From assembly GCA_023388635.1 (NCBI GenBank), contig JAEWFW010000045.1, positions 1 to 40,786 on the forward strand: DNA of 40,786 nt, read 5' to 3'. Shown in pieces: positions 1 to 8,133 of the stretch. Position 1 is the first letter of the stretch; each line of letters begins with the position of its first letter. Below the pieces are notes generated by a model. The model ran no database searches, was not told the origin of the DNA, and saw nothing but the letters and a program-made list of their open reading frames with translations. This stretch comes from Bacillota bacterium (GTDB lineage Bacteria > Bacillota > Bacilli > Desulfuribacillales > Desulfuribacillaceae). The translations under genes and the position numbers were made by a program.

Positions 1-54
1 TGCTCCTGTGGCTCCTGCTGGACCCGTTGCTCCTGTGGCTCCTGCTGGACCCGT
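1..54. repeat. 27-bp tandem repeat coding collagen triplets
   Basis: Bases 1-27 and 28-54 are identical and a third, diverging copy begins at 55. On the minus strand each unit codes three Gly-X-Y triplets (GAT, GAT, GPA type). The array continues beyond the window edge, so its copy number is unknown. Such arrays commonly vary in length between strains. Confidence 0.9.
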
Positions 55-576
55 TGCTCCTGTTGGACCAATCGGTCCTGTTGGACCCACTGGTCCTGTT
101 CCACCGTCATCTATTACTAAGGACACATCATCAACTAAAAGATCCGCGCTACCTGGTTCTGATAATTTATTAATTACCACTAATACTTGTGTTGCTCCCG
201 CAGGCACAGAATCCGTCACGCTATATATCTCCGTCCAAACGTTTTCATTGATACTTGGCAATCTATCTCTTGGAATATTGATAATAAGAATATTCCCCAG
301 AAAATTTAATGCCGCATCATAGCTTCCAATGGATATAGATACAGGCGGACTGATCGCTGTTCCTACGGTTGACAACGAAACCATAAATTTCATTCTGTCT
401 CCTGCTGTTACTGGGACATATTGTACAATAAATGAATTAATAGTTCCGCCTGCCAATTGCGCTGAATAAAATCCTGAATGGCTGTATTGACTGGTAACAA
501 TAGCATTATCTCCAATCCAAGGTGGCAACGAACCGCTTTCAAAACTTCCGTTAACGATCAACTGATTAAAAGACAA
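1..576 (-). CDS. Collagen-like surface/exosporium protein with NTTRR-F1-type N-terminal domain (partial, 3' end off window)
   Basis: The minus strand reads a roughly 165-residue globular head (LIVNGSFESGSLPPWIGDNA near the start, then SQYSHSGFYSAQLAGG). It passes into uninterrupted Gly-X-Y triplets (GPVGPTGPIGPTGATGPAG) that run off the left edge. This head-plus-collagen layout matches the NTTRR-F1 class of Firmicute collagen-like proteins, which I know as spore-surface or exosporium filament proteins; the location here is inferred. I chose the TTG at 576 because family members start just before xFxxLIVNGSFE and a GGGAG/AGGAG-rich stretch lies just upstream. An in-frame ATG at 624 would add 16 residues but has no good ribosome site. 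Threonines in the X/Y positions are candidate O-glycosylation sites, which fits the nucleotide-sugar and glycosyltransferase genes next door. Confidence 0.82.
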   Translation of the reverse strand, partial: MSFNQLIVNGSFESGSLPPWIGDNAIVTSQYSHSGFYSAQLAGGTINSFIVQYVPVTAGDRMKFMVSLSTVGTAISPPVSISIGSYDAALNFLGNILIINIPRDRLPSINENVWTEIYSVTDSVPAGATQVLVVINKLSEPGSADLLVDDVSLVIDDGGTGPVGPTGPIGPTGATGPAGATGATGPAGATGA

Positions 577-737
577 TCTCCTCTCACTCCCATCATCATA
601 ATTTAGAAACAAAGTATGTGTCATGCTGTAACATATACTTCACAATTATGATATTCAAAGTTTGCCATGCTGTTTGATTTGAATGCCATCGTTGCTACGC
701 CTGATTTTACATTGATCTTATACATTTTGATACCTAT

Positions 738-2246
738 CTAAATATCCCCAAAATCCGTCCCACAAGCATCACACTTCACCGTATGATCTTTAATTTTGGA
801 AATGACTTCTCCGCATTTGCATATCCAGCCGTGAACTTGGGCGGGATTGCCGTATACGACTGCATGGTCGGGTACATCTTTGGTGATGACGGCACCGGCG
901 CCGATCAGTGCGTGCTTTCCGATGACGACACCGCAGCGGATTGTGGCATTGGCACCGATGGATGCCCCCTGTTTGACCAGTGTCGTCAGATAATCTTCCT
1001 CCGTATTGCGTGGATACCCGCTACGCGGTGTCCGTACATTGGTGAACACCATACTCGGTCCGCAAAAAACGTCATTTTCCAATATGACACCTTGGTACAC
1101 ACTGACATTGTTCTGTATTTTCACATTATCGCCAATCTTCGCTCCGCCCGCAATGAATACATTTTGACCGATTTTGCATTGTTCCCCGATGACCGCGCCT
1201 GCCATGATATGGCTGTTATGCCATATTTGCGTGCCTGCGCCAATCTGTATCGGATCATCGACATAGGCAGACGGATGTGCAAAAAAGTCTTTTGGCGCAT
1301 GCTCTTTTTGTAAGCATGAAGAAGCGTCGACGAGCAACTTCGTGACGGCGACGCCTGATTGGCTGTCTGTGACCGGTGTGCTGCGGTTTTCCGTACATTG
1401 TATGAAATGCATGATTTGTTTTTTTAAAATATTGCATTCGGCAAATTGCATCTGTTCGATGCCATTATCTTGTATGTTCAAATCAGAGTCGACGCTTTTG
1501 TTGTATACTTTTAAGGAATTCTCATTTTCATTATAGACAAGCATCCCTTTGTCCCCTACGATCATCAGCCCCCTATGGTCCTCCGGCGATAACCATGACA
1601 CATGCAAATGTGCCTGTACTCCGTTGACGAATTCGATATGCAAGTATACATCGTCTTCAATATTCGGCTGAACCATCGCATGACCATGGGCATGGATGTG
1701 TTTCACCTGTGAATCGACCAGAGCCAATAAAACAGCGATGTCATGTGGTGCAAAGCTCCACAGGACATTTTCTTGGTTGCGAAGTTTCCCCATTTTTATC
1801 CGTTGCATGGTAATCGATTGAACGGCTCCGATTTTCCGTTGTTTCACATACTGGATGATTTTCTGGATCGCCGGTTTATACAGCAGCACATGACCAACCA
1901 TCAGGATTCGTTCGCAACGCGCTGCCAATTGATGCAATTCTACGGCGTGTGCCGTCTTTAATGTCATAGGTTTCTCGAGTAATACATCTTTGCCGGCGAG
2001 CAGGAATTCCTTTGCCAATGTATAGTGCGTAGGTGCCGGCGTGGCTATGACAACATGCGTGATCTGCGGATCATTAAGAACACTCAGATAGTCGCCCGTG
2101 ATGTTTATTTCCGGATAGAGCACAGAAAAATTGTGTCTGACGGCTTCCGACGGATCGACAATCGCCGCCAGTATGCCCATATCGTATAAATTTTTTACGT
2201 AGTTCTTTCCCCATTGCCCCGCACCTATGACGGCAATTTTACACAT
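738..2246 (-). CDS. Fusion of Gfo/Idh/MocA 3-dehydrogenase (WbpB-like) and left-handed beta-helix N-acetyltransferase (WbpD-like)
   Basis: This 502-residue protein has two enzymes in one chain. Residues 1 to about 320 are a Gfo/Idh/MocA oxidoreductase: Rossmann GAGQWG at 8-13, EKP at 91-93, and FAPHD with candidate catalytic His168. Residues about 325-475 carry hexapeptide repeats (IGAGTQIW, IGEQCKIGQNV, IGDNVKIQNN, IGANATIRCG) of a left-handed beta-helix acyltransferase. A C-terminal zinc-ribbon-like segment follows (CKCG at 476-479, CDAC at 492-495). In WbpB/WbpD-type pathways these activities oxidise C3 of UDP-GlcNAcA and acetylate the resulting 3-amine. The ATG at 2246 is used because translation upstream of it is not family-like. 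It overlaps the end of the glycosyltransferase gene by 8 nt, suggesting translational coupling. Confidence 0.88.
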   Translation of the reverse strand: MCKIAVIGAGQWGKNYVKNLYDMGILAAIVDPSEAVRHNFSVLYPEINITGDYLSVLNDPQITHVVIATPAPTHYTLAKEFLLAGKDVLLEKPMTLKTAHAVELHQLAARCERILMVGHVLLYKPAIQKIIQYVKQRKIGAVQSITMQRIKMGKLRNQENVLWSFAPHDIAVLLALVDSQVKHIHAHGHAMVQPNIEDDVYLHIEFVNGVQAHLHVSWLSPEDHRGLMIVGDKGMLVYNENENSLKVYNKSVDSDLNIQDNGIEQMQFAECNILKKQIMHFIQCTENRSTPVTDSQSGVAVTKLLVDASSCLQKEHAPKDFFAHPSAYVDDPIQIGAGTQIWHNSHIMAGAVIGEQCKIGQNVFIAGGAKIGDNVKIQNNVSVYQGVILENDVFCGPSMVFTNVRTPRSGYPRNTEEDYLTTLVKQGASIGANATIRCGVVIGKHALIGAGAVITKDVPDHAVVYGNPAQVHGWICKCGEVISKIKDHTVKCDACGTDFGDI

Positions 2247-3321
2247 TGGGCTCACGAAGCAACGCCTCAAGAAGTTTTTTGTTATTGCGTATTTTCTCGT
2301 CTTCCGGCTGGTATTGCAATGCCAGCTCGTTATGTTCATAGGACTTCTTATAATCGCCGATTTTGTAATAACAGACACACAACTGCAAATGCGGATACCA
2401 CGTGTGGTATGCCGGATAGGTGAAGCTCCATCTATCCTCATCCGGTACACGTTGGGTAGCTAGTTCATACCAGAATATCGCATTGGAATAGTTTTGTTGT
2501 TTATGAAAATTATATCCAATCCTCGAGCACGCTTCCGCTCTCGGCGGGGCAAATTGGAATGTGCGCATTAGGGATTCCCGTTCTTTTTGCAGGTCATTTA
2601 AGCATGCGTGACAATCCCCTTGGAAAATACACGCGAAAATCTTATCTTCCACCCAACCTTCTTTCATCTGAATGTTCTTCTCATACGCCTCAATGGCATC
2701 TGTGTAACGTCCGTTTTCCCGCAATTCGTTGCCATAATAAAAATAATCTCTGGCAGAGAATGTATCTCTGCGTTCGACTTTTTTCTCGTAAATCGATATC
2801 GTTCTGCCAACCGCATGCTTGATCTTTTTGTGAGTCACTGCCACATCGGAGTTGATAATCTTTCCGTGTACATTTAAATATTGATGGCAATCTCCTTGCC
2901 AAGTGAAGTTCTTCTCGCGCTTAACGAGACGGTTTCTGCGATATCTCAGCGTGACATTGCCATACTGGTCGGTTCCCGCATCGTAGTACATTGACACCGA
3001 ATCTACCGATGGATCTAACGTCTCTTTTAATTGTTTGAATTTCTCTCGATCCTTTTCTAAAATGACGTCGTCGGCATCGAGATATAAAATATAGTCTTTT
3101 GTCGCATATTTAAACGATTCGTTGCGCGCAGCGGCAAAATTATCGATCCATGGAAAATCGAAGATCCGATCCGTGTATTTGCTCGCAATTTCCTTCGTGC
3201 GGTCTGTCGAACCCGTATCGACAATATTGATTTCATCGACAAGATCCTTTGCGCTTTCGAGGCATCTTGCCAAAATCTCCTCTTCATTTTTGACGATCAT
3301 GCACAAACTGATTGTGACCAT
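2239..3321 (-). CDS. GT2 glycosyltransferase with C-terminal TPR repeats
   Basis: The 360-residue product begins VTISLCMIVKNEE, a classic GT-A family 2 start. The nucleotide/metal site DADD is at 82-85, with DTGSTDRT at 35-42. After the catalytic domain (about 1-180) the rest looks like TPR helices (about 190-350, e.g. YTDAIEAYEKNI and YKKSYEHNELALQYQPEDE). GT2-TPR enzymes of this layout often glycosylate peptides or surface proteins. The ATG at 3321 sits 11 nt after AGGAG; an upstream GTG is too close to that site. It lies between nucleotide-sugar genes, so it probably uses their product. The acceptor is not shown by the sequence; the nearby collagen-like protein is a candidate. Confidence 0.85.
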   Translation of the reverse strand: MVTISLCMIVKNEEEILARCLESAKDLVDEINIVDTGSTDRTKEIASKYTDRIFDFPWIDNFAAARNESFKYATKDYILYLDADDVILEKDREKFKQLKETLDPSVDSVSMYYDAGTDQYGNVTLRYRRNRLVKREKNFTWQGDCHQYLNVHGKIINSDVAVTHKKIKHAVGRTISIYEKKVERRDTFSARDYFYYGNELRENGRYTDAIEAYEKNIQMKEGWVEDKIFACIFQGDCHACLNDLQKERESLMRTFQFAPPRAEACSRIGYNFHKQQNYSNAIFWYELATQRVPDEDRWSFTYPAYHTWYPHLQLCVCYYKIGDYKKSYEHNELALQYQPEDEKIRNNKKLLEALLREPNV

Positions 3322-3365
3322 GAACTCGCACACTCCTTTTTAAAATCCAAATCCATCTTTTTGTA

Positions 3366-3410
3366 AACAAAACTTGGTATTTACCGAGCCCTTGGACGCT
3401 GGTAAATACC
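3366..3410 (-). terminator. Hairpin between the dehydrogenase and glycosyltransferase genes (possible attenuator/terminator)
   Basis: GGTATTTACC (3376-3385) and GGTAAATACC (3401-3410) are perfect inverted arms, extended inward by AGC/GCT. On the minus strand the hairpin is followed by an interrupted T-rich run. It may reduce transcription into the glycosyltransferase gene, or be an mRNA-stabilising hairpin. Confidence 0.5.
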
Positions 3411-3440
3411 TTAGCTACTGTTACATATAATCAATATTTT

Positions 3441-4748
3441 CTAAATCAGAACTACTTTCCCGTTTTTTTCTGCTACATCTCGCGTAGCGTTTCGTGTATC
3501 GATAATCTTCCGCGCATGCTGCACCAGCCAATCGTAGTCAATCGTAGAATGATCTGTGGCAATCAGAACGACATCGGCATCCTCTACATTCCGCTCCGTG
3601 AGTGGCACAGAGACCAGCGAGTGGGTAGCGATTTCTATTCGCTCTATATACGGATCGTGGTATATGAGTTGTACGTCGTCTTTCAGTAAAAGTTCTGCCA
3701 AATCTACCGAGGGCGATTCCCGGTGATCATTGACATCTTTCTTGTATGCCATTCCGATGATCAAGACCCTAGCTTTAGACGGTGCAATTCCCAGATCATT
3801 TAACGTACGATGGACAATATTTCTGACAAAATGCGGCATGCTGCGGTTGATTTCTCCGGCAATGCCGATCAACTTTGTAATAAAATTGTACTCCCTTGCC
3901 TTCCACTCCAAATAGTGAGGATCGACGGGAATGCAGTGTCCCCCCACCCCAGGACCCGGATAAAACGGCATAATACCAAAGGGCTTCGTAAATGCGGCAT
4001 CGAGCACATCCCACACGCGAATCCCCATCTTGTCACATAGCAGCGTAAATTCATTGGCAAGGGCTATATTGACGGCACGAAATGTATTTTCATAAATTTT
4101 AGCCATCTCAGCAACGCGCACACTGGAGACGGAGACGATATTGGCGATGATCTGTTGATAAAAGAAGTTCCCGACTTCCAAGGAATCCGGACCAATACCG
4201 CCGACGATTTTATTGATTTGCTCCGTCGTAAACTGTTGGTTGCCCGGGTCAATTCTTTCTGGTGAATGGCACAGATAGAAATCTTCTTCCACTTTGAAAT
4301 TGATTCTCTCTAAGATCGGCAAGGCGACCTCCTCCGTTGTTCCGGGATATATGGTCGACTCAATGCAGATCAACTGTCCGCGTTTCATATGTTTCGCCGT
4401 TTCTCTGACAGCACTTTCCACATGTTGCAGATCCGGCATGAGATTTTTTGTCAATGATGTGGGAACACATATGACGATAACATCGGCACTCTGAATATGT
4501 GAAAAATCCTCCGTTGCTGAGAGCTTACCAAGATATACGAGCTTTTTGAATTCTCTGTCTTCTTCATTAACTATATAATTTTCGCCTTTGTTAAACTGCT
4601 CTACCCGAGCAGCATTACGATCAATTCCTACAACACGAAAGCCGTTCTTTGCAAGTTCCATAGCAATCGGCAATCCCACATAGCCAATGCCGATGACGCA
4701 TATGACGGCTTCCCTGTTGCGGATCTTTTCTTTCAGTATGTGTTTCAT
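3441..4748 (-). CDS. UDP-N-acetylglucosamine 6-dehydrogenase (WbpA-like nucleotide sugar dehydrogenase)
   Basis: This 435-residue enzyme belongs to the UDP-glucose/GDP-mannose dehydrogenase family. It should oxidise C6 of UDP-GlcNAc twice with NAD to give UDP-GlcNAcA. The N-terminal Rossmann motif is CVIGIGYVGLP (about 17-27), the family motif STIYPGTTEE is at 131-140, and the catalytic cysteine is C272 in GPGVGGHCIPVDPHYL. The substrate class is inferred from the WbpA-like sequence style and from the neighbouring aminotransferase and WbpB/D genes. The start is two bases after the upstream aminotransferase stop, so the genes are probably co-translated. A UDP-glucose or UDP-ManNAc dehydrogenase cannot be excluded from sequence alone. 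Confidence 0.9.
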   Translation of the reverse strand: MKHILKEKIRNREAVICVIGIGYVGLPIAMELAKNGFRVVGIDRNAARVEQFNKGENYIVNEEDREFKKLVYLGKLSATEDFSHIQSADVIVICVPTSLTKNLMPDLQHVESAVRETAKHMKRGQLICIESTIYPGTTEEVALPILERINFKVEEDFYLCHSPERIDPGNQQFTTEQINKIVGGIGPDSLEVGNFFYQQIIANIVSVSSVRVAEMAKIYENTFRAVNIALANEFTLLCDKMGIRVWDVLDAAFTKPFGIMPFYPGPGVGGHCIPVDPHYLEWKAREYNFITKLIGIAGEINRSMPHFVRNIVHRTLNDLGIAPSKARVLIIGMAYKKDVNDHRESPSVDLAELLLKDDVQLIYHDPYIERIEIATHSLVSVPLTERNVEDADVVLIATDHSTIDYDWLVQHARKIIDTRNATRDVAEKNGKVVLI

Positions 4749-4750
4749 AC

Positions 4751-5899
4751 TCAGCTCACCTCAGTCAAAAATTTACCTACGGTGCGGACGACATGCGTGA
4801 CTTGTCGATCTGTCAATTCAGGGAACATTGGCAATGACAGCACTTCTTTGCAAGCACGCTCTGCCACCGGAAAATCTCCGGGATGATATCCAAGTGACGC
4901 ATAAACCTTTTGTAAATGCATGGGAATGGGGTAATATACGGTTGATCCGATACCATGTTCCTGGAGATATAGTTGTAATTGATCACGTCTAGGTGTTTGT
5001 ATCGTATATTGGTGATAAACGTGATACGTATTATGAGGTTCGATCGGTAATTTGATACCTGCCGCATTGATGCTCTTTAGATCATCCAATAGCTGACCAT
5101 ACCGGGCTGCCACGGTTCTGCGCCGCTCTGTCCATTGTTGCAAATACTGCTGCTTCACAGCTAAAATAGCAGCCTGCAATTCGTCAAGTCTGCTGTTGCA
5201 TCCCAATATTGTGTGGTGATATTTTTGCCCTGCACCGTGTACTCTGAGCAGTTTAATTTTCTCGTACAGTTCCGGATCACTCGTCAGGATCATGCCACCA
5301 TCACCGAAAGCACCCAAATTTTTCGTCGGGAAAAAACTCAAGCAACACAGATCGCCCAAACCTCCGATGTGTTTATCTTGAAATTTTGCTCCTAATGCTT
5401 GTGCGGCATCTTCGATGACTTTAATATTTCTTCGCTTGGCGATTTCAGTGATCGCATCCATCTGCGCCGGACATCCGTATAAATGAACAGGTATAATCGC
5501 TTTTGTCTTCTGAGTAATTTTCTCTTCTATCGATGAAGCATCGATATTCCATGTCTGCTCATCAATATCGACAAACACCGGCTTTGCACCTACTCTACTG
5601 ATTGAGCCTGCCGTCGCAAAAAAAGTGAAGGGCGTTGTAATCACTTCATCCCCAGGACCGACACCGCACGCCAGCAATGAAAGATAGAGTGCGTCGCTGC
5701 CGTTTGCCACACCGACTGCATACGGTACGCCGCACATCTGTGCTATCTGCTGTTCCAGCGTTTTTACATGATCCCCTAGTATAAACTTACCTTCGTCGAT
5801 ACATTGACTGATGACTCTCAATATTTCACTTTTTAATACTCTATTTTGCTCATGCAAGCTAAAACTAGGAACACTTTCTTGCTTATTCCTACTCCCCAT
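4751..5899 (-). CDS. DegT/DnrJ/EryC1/StrS aminotransferase (WbpE-like)
   Basis: The 382-residue protein is a PLP-dependent nucleotide-sugar aminotransferase. The Schiff-base lysine is K193 in SFFPTKNLGAFGDGG. Other family motifs are VGVANGSDALYLSL (about 62-75), the PLP-binding EDAAQALGA (163-171) and GCNSRLDELQAAIL. In the WbpE role it would transfer an amino group from glutamate to C3 of the 3-keto UDP-GlcNAcA made by the WbpB-like domain. It is the first gene of the minus-strand group. Its ATG at 5899 has a GAGG ribosome site and a possible sporulation-type -10 about 40 nt upstream. Confidence 0.9.
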   Translation of the reverse strand: MGSRNKQESVPSFSLHEQNRVLKSEILRVISQCIDEGKFILGDHVKTLEQQIAQMCGVPYAVGVANGSDALYLSLLACGVGPGDEVITTPFTFFATAGSISRVGAKPVFVDIDEQTWNIDASSIEEKITQKTKAIIPVHLYGCPAQMDAITEIAKRRNIKVIEDAAQALGAKFQDKHIGGLGDLCCLSFFPTKNLGAFGDGGMILTSDPELYEKIKLLRVHGAGQKYHHTILGCNSRLDELQAAILAVKQQYLQQWTERRRTVAARYGQLLDDLKSINAAGIKLPIEPHNTYHVYHQYTIQTPRRDQLQLYLQEHGIGSTVYYPIPMHLQKVYASLGYHPGDFPVAERACKEVLSLPMFPELTDRQVTHVVRTVGKFLTEVS

Positions 5900-5938
5900 C
5901 TTCTCGTTCCCTCACTTTCTACGTTCAGCACTCTATTC

Positions 5939-5946
5939 ATTATATG
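5939..5946 (-). promoter_or_regulatory. Possible sigma-E/K-like -10 for the aminotransferase-led operon
   Basis: The minus strand reads CATATAATG about 40 nt ahead of the aminotransferase ATG. It resembles the CATA-type -10 of mother-cell sigma factors, but I see no convincing -35, so this is weak. Confidence 0.25.
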
Positions 5947-6001
5947 GATGGGACTCCCTAACGGAAACCTTGTCATTTGCTGATTTATTCCCAATGAACA
6001 C

Positions 6002-6029
6002 ACGTAAAACGCCAATTTTACATAATGTA
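6002..6029 (+). promoter_or_regulatory. Sigma-K-like promoter for the YheC/YheD gene
   Basis: CATAATGTA at 6021-6029 fits the sigma-K -10 pattern CATANNNTA exactly, with an AC 17 nt upstream at 6002-6003. The predicted start near 6036 leaves a 30-nt leader before the ATG at 6066. Late mother-cell expression would suit a spore-coat protein. Confidence 0.45.
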
Positions 6030-6065
6030 AAGTACATATCATTCTGATAAAGAAGGTAGATATAT

Positions 6066-7442
6066 ATGGATATGGACAAACCCTTAGATACAAGCGAAAC
6101 AAAGATCCCCAATCGCTTTTCCTTGAGTATGATCCATCAGAAATCAAGACAAAAAAAGCTATTTCTCAATTCAGGACAAATGCAATTTTTACGCTTTACT
6201 TGTGGGCAAATCATCACGTTACAAATCGGTATGGTGCGCACCGATGTCAAAATCGATTTGCAAAACCTGAATAGCGCCCCCGACATCCTTTATATAAATA
6301 AATCAGCGGCGGCTTCATTCCCATATATCATGGGATACCGATTAAATGTTGTCCACCATACAAATAACCTATTGATTCTCGGTTCAACTCTCGGTTATAA
6401 CGTCTCAAAGAAAACCTGGAATCGTTTCACTAAAGTTGCTTCTATAAGAAAACGCGCTTACCTCGCCTTGGAAAAAGGGATACTTTTCTCTTGCTTCTGT
6501 CTCGATCATGTCGATTGGCGAAATAAACAAGTCAATTCCTATTGTATGAACCCTCATACGCATAAATGGGAACACAGAAAACTCCCTGTTCCGCAAGTCT
6601 TTTACTATCGCGGTGACAAAGTTCGCATAAACAATTATCAGCACAAAGGAAATGTCACCGACATTCATTGGATCAATGCAAAGCGCATGTTTGGAAAATG
6701 GGAAACCCATTTAGCATTACAGCATTTTGAAAAATTTCATACCCATTTGCCGGAAACAACCCTTCTATCACTGCCGACTTTAAAAGAATATTCGGAAAAA
6801 TATCAATATTGCTTCGTAAAAAACAACATTGGCAGTTGCGGGCACAATGTTTTTCGAATCGAAAAACAAGCCCATAGCCAATATATATGTAGCAGCGGCG
6901 GAAGTATGGTACGCCATCAGGTCTTTTCTGGTCTCGACGATATGTATCGCTTCCTGAACAAAACGATGAGAAAAAGTTGTATCATCCAACAAGGAATTTC
7001 CCTCGCCCAAATCGATGGCTGCCCGTTTGATATGCGTATACTGATCCAAAAGAACATTCACGGTATCTGGGAATTATCTGCGCTGAATTTCCGCATTGCC
7101 AGTCCTGATGCCGTCGTCACCAATTTCTCCGCAGGTGCACGCGACATCATGACTGTCCCAGGTGATCCATTACCTTATCCGCATTTGACATGGAGTACAC
7201 TGAACGATTTCTCATTAGCAGTTGCCTACGCGCTGGAAACATCCCTTGGCTCCCTAGGTGAAATCGGTCTCGACGTGGCAATCGACAACCAAGGCAACCT
7301 ATGGGTGATCGAAGCAAACAGCCGCCCCAACATCATCGCCTACCGCAACGCTACCGACGAAGCACTAACAACGATTCTCGGAAATCCACTAGACTATTCG
7401 GTTTTTCTCAACCGGAAGTATTATGCAGAACGATCGCAATAA
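6066..7442 (+). CDS. YheC/YheD family endospore coat-associated ATP-grasp protein
   Basis: The 458-residue protein has the two-part layout of YheC/YheD. An N-terminal beta-rich region (about 30-110) is followed by a linker with the family-like PVPQVFYYRGDKVRINN. The C-terminal half is an ATP-grasp domain: FVKNNIGSCGHNVFRI, PFDMRILIQKNIHGIWE, and the acidic metal site GEIGLDVAIDNQGNLWVIEAN about 30 residues before the end. In Bacillus these proteins associate with the spore coat; the reaction is unknown. It is the only long plus-strand gene in the first 39 kb and diverges from the nucleotide-sugar operon. GAAGG precedes the ATG; a second ATG two codons on is also possible. Confidence 0.85.
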   Translation: MDMDKPLDTSETKIPNRFSLSMIHQKSRQKKLFLNSGQMQFLRFTCGQIITLQIGMVRTDVKIDLQNLNSAPDILYINKSAAASFPYIMGYRLNVVHHTNNLLILGSTLGYNVSKKTWNRFTKVASIRKRAYLALEKGILFSCFCLDHVDWRNKQVNSYCMNPHTHKWEHRKLPVPQVFYYRGDKVRINNYQHKGNVTDIHWINAKRMFGKWETHLALQHFEKFHTHLPETTLLSLPTLKEYSEKYQYCFVKNNIGSCGHNVFRIEKQAHSQYICSSGGSMVRHQVFSGLDDMYRFLNKTMRKSCIIQQGISLAQIDGCPFDMRILIQKNIHGIWELSALNFRIASPDAVVTNFSAGARDIMTVPGDPLPYPHLTWSTLNDFSLAVAYALETSLGSLGEIGLDVAIDNQGNLWVIEANSRPNIIAYRNATDEALTTILGNPLDYSVFLNRKYYAERSQ

Positions 7443-7459
7443 TCTCTCTGAAAATATTA

Positions 7460-7495
7460 AAGGAACTGTTGCATAAAAGTGAGCAACAGTTCCTT
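7460..7495. terminator. Bidirectional terminator between the YheC/YheD gene and ribH
   Basis: Perfect 13-bp arms AAGGAACTGTTGC (7460-7472) and GCAACAGTTCCTT (7483-7495) surround a 10-base loop. T-rich sequence flanks it on both strands, better on the minus strand. It lies between convergent genes. Confidence 0.75.
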
Positions 7496-7621
7496 AATTG
7501 GTAGTAACAGACCGTATATTATGTTACAATATTGTTGAGATTCCAAAATTTACATATTTCACTTTATTGATGAAGAATCATCGGGTAAATCTGAAATAAT
7601 AATTCGTTCAGCCAACATATA

Positions 7622-8086
7622 TTATGAAAATTGTTTCGTCAGGTTAGCCATTTCAATCGCCACAACAGCAGCTTCATATCCCTTATTACCGGCTTTCGTA
7701 CCTGCCCTTTCGATGGCTTGCTCAATCGAATCGACAGTTAATACACCAAAAATTACAGGCAAACTGCTTTTGAGATTGATTGCCGCTACTCCTTTCGCGA
7801 CCTCGCTGCATACATAGTCGAAATGCGGTGTCGCACCTCGAATGACTGCTCCCAACGTAATGACAGCATCATACTCTCCGCTCTCTGCCATTTTCTGTGC
7901 AATCAGCGGTATTTCATATGCTCCGGGCACCCATGCGACAGATATATTTTGTTCATCAACTCCATGACGTTTTAACCCATCAAGTGCACCGGACAGCAAT
8001 TTAGACGATATAAATTCATTAAACCTCCCGACAACAATGCCCACCTTTAGCCCTTGACCAATTACATTTCCTTCAAATATTTTCAT
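7622..8086 (-). CDS. ribH: 6,7-dimethyl-8-ribityllumazine synthase
   Basis: This 154-residue enzyme condenses 5-amino-6-ribitylaminouracil with 3,4-dihydroxy-2-butanone 4-phosphate, the penultimate riboflavin step. Family signatures are VGRFNEFIS near residue 20, WVPGAYEIP in the middle, and LGAVIRGATPHFDYVCSEVA, which includes the catalytic histidine. Length is standard. It is the last gene of the ribD-ribE-ribBA-ribH operon, 47 nt after ribBA. The ATG has a GGAAGG-type ribosome site. Confidence 0.97.
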   Translation of the reverse strand: MKIFEGNVIGQGLKVGIVVGRFNEFISSKLLSGALDGLKRHGVDEQNISVAWVPGAYEIPLIAQKMAESGEYDAVITLGAVIRGATPHFDYVCSEVAKGVAAINLKSSLPVIFGVLTVDSIEQAIERAGTKAGNKGYEAAVVAIEMANLTKQFS

Positions 8087-8133
8087 ATTCCCATTCCTTC
8101 CCTATAATAATAGTCTACAAAATGATCCATAAG

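Noticed and set aside
8..322. Plus-strand proline/valine-rich frame at the left edge
   Set aside because: It is the mirror of the minus-strand collagen repeats; the minus strand gives a continuous NTTRR-F1 head plus Gly-X-Y triplets, which is clearly the coding strand.
577..624. N-terminal extension of the collagen-like protein from the ATG at 624
   Set aside because: There is no good ribosome site and the extra 16 residues do not match the usual family start; the TTG at 576 is preferred but not certain.
783..1313. 176-codon plus-strand frame within the dehydrogenase/acetyltransferase gene
   Set aside because: It lies wholly opposite a well-recognised enzyme and looks like no protein family.
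2247..2450. 68-residue N-terminal extension of the dehydrogenase fusion
   Set aside because: It lies out of frame inside the glycosyltransferase gene and is not like the family; the Rossmann fold begins exactly at the ATG at 2246.
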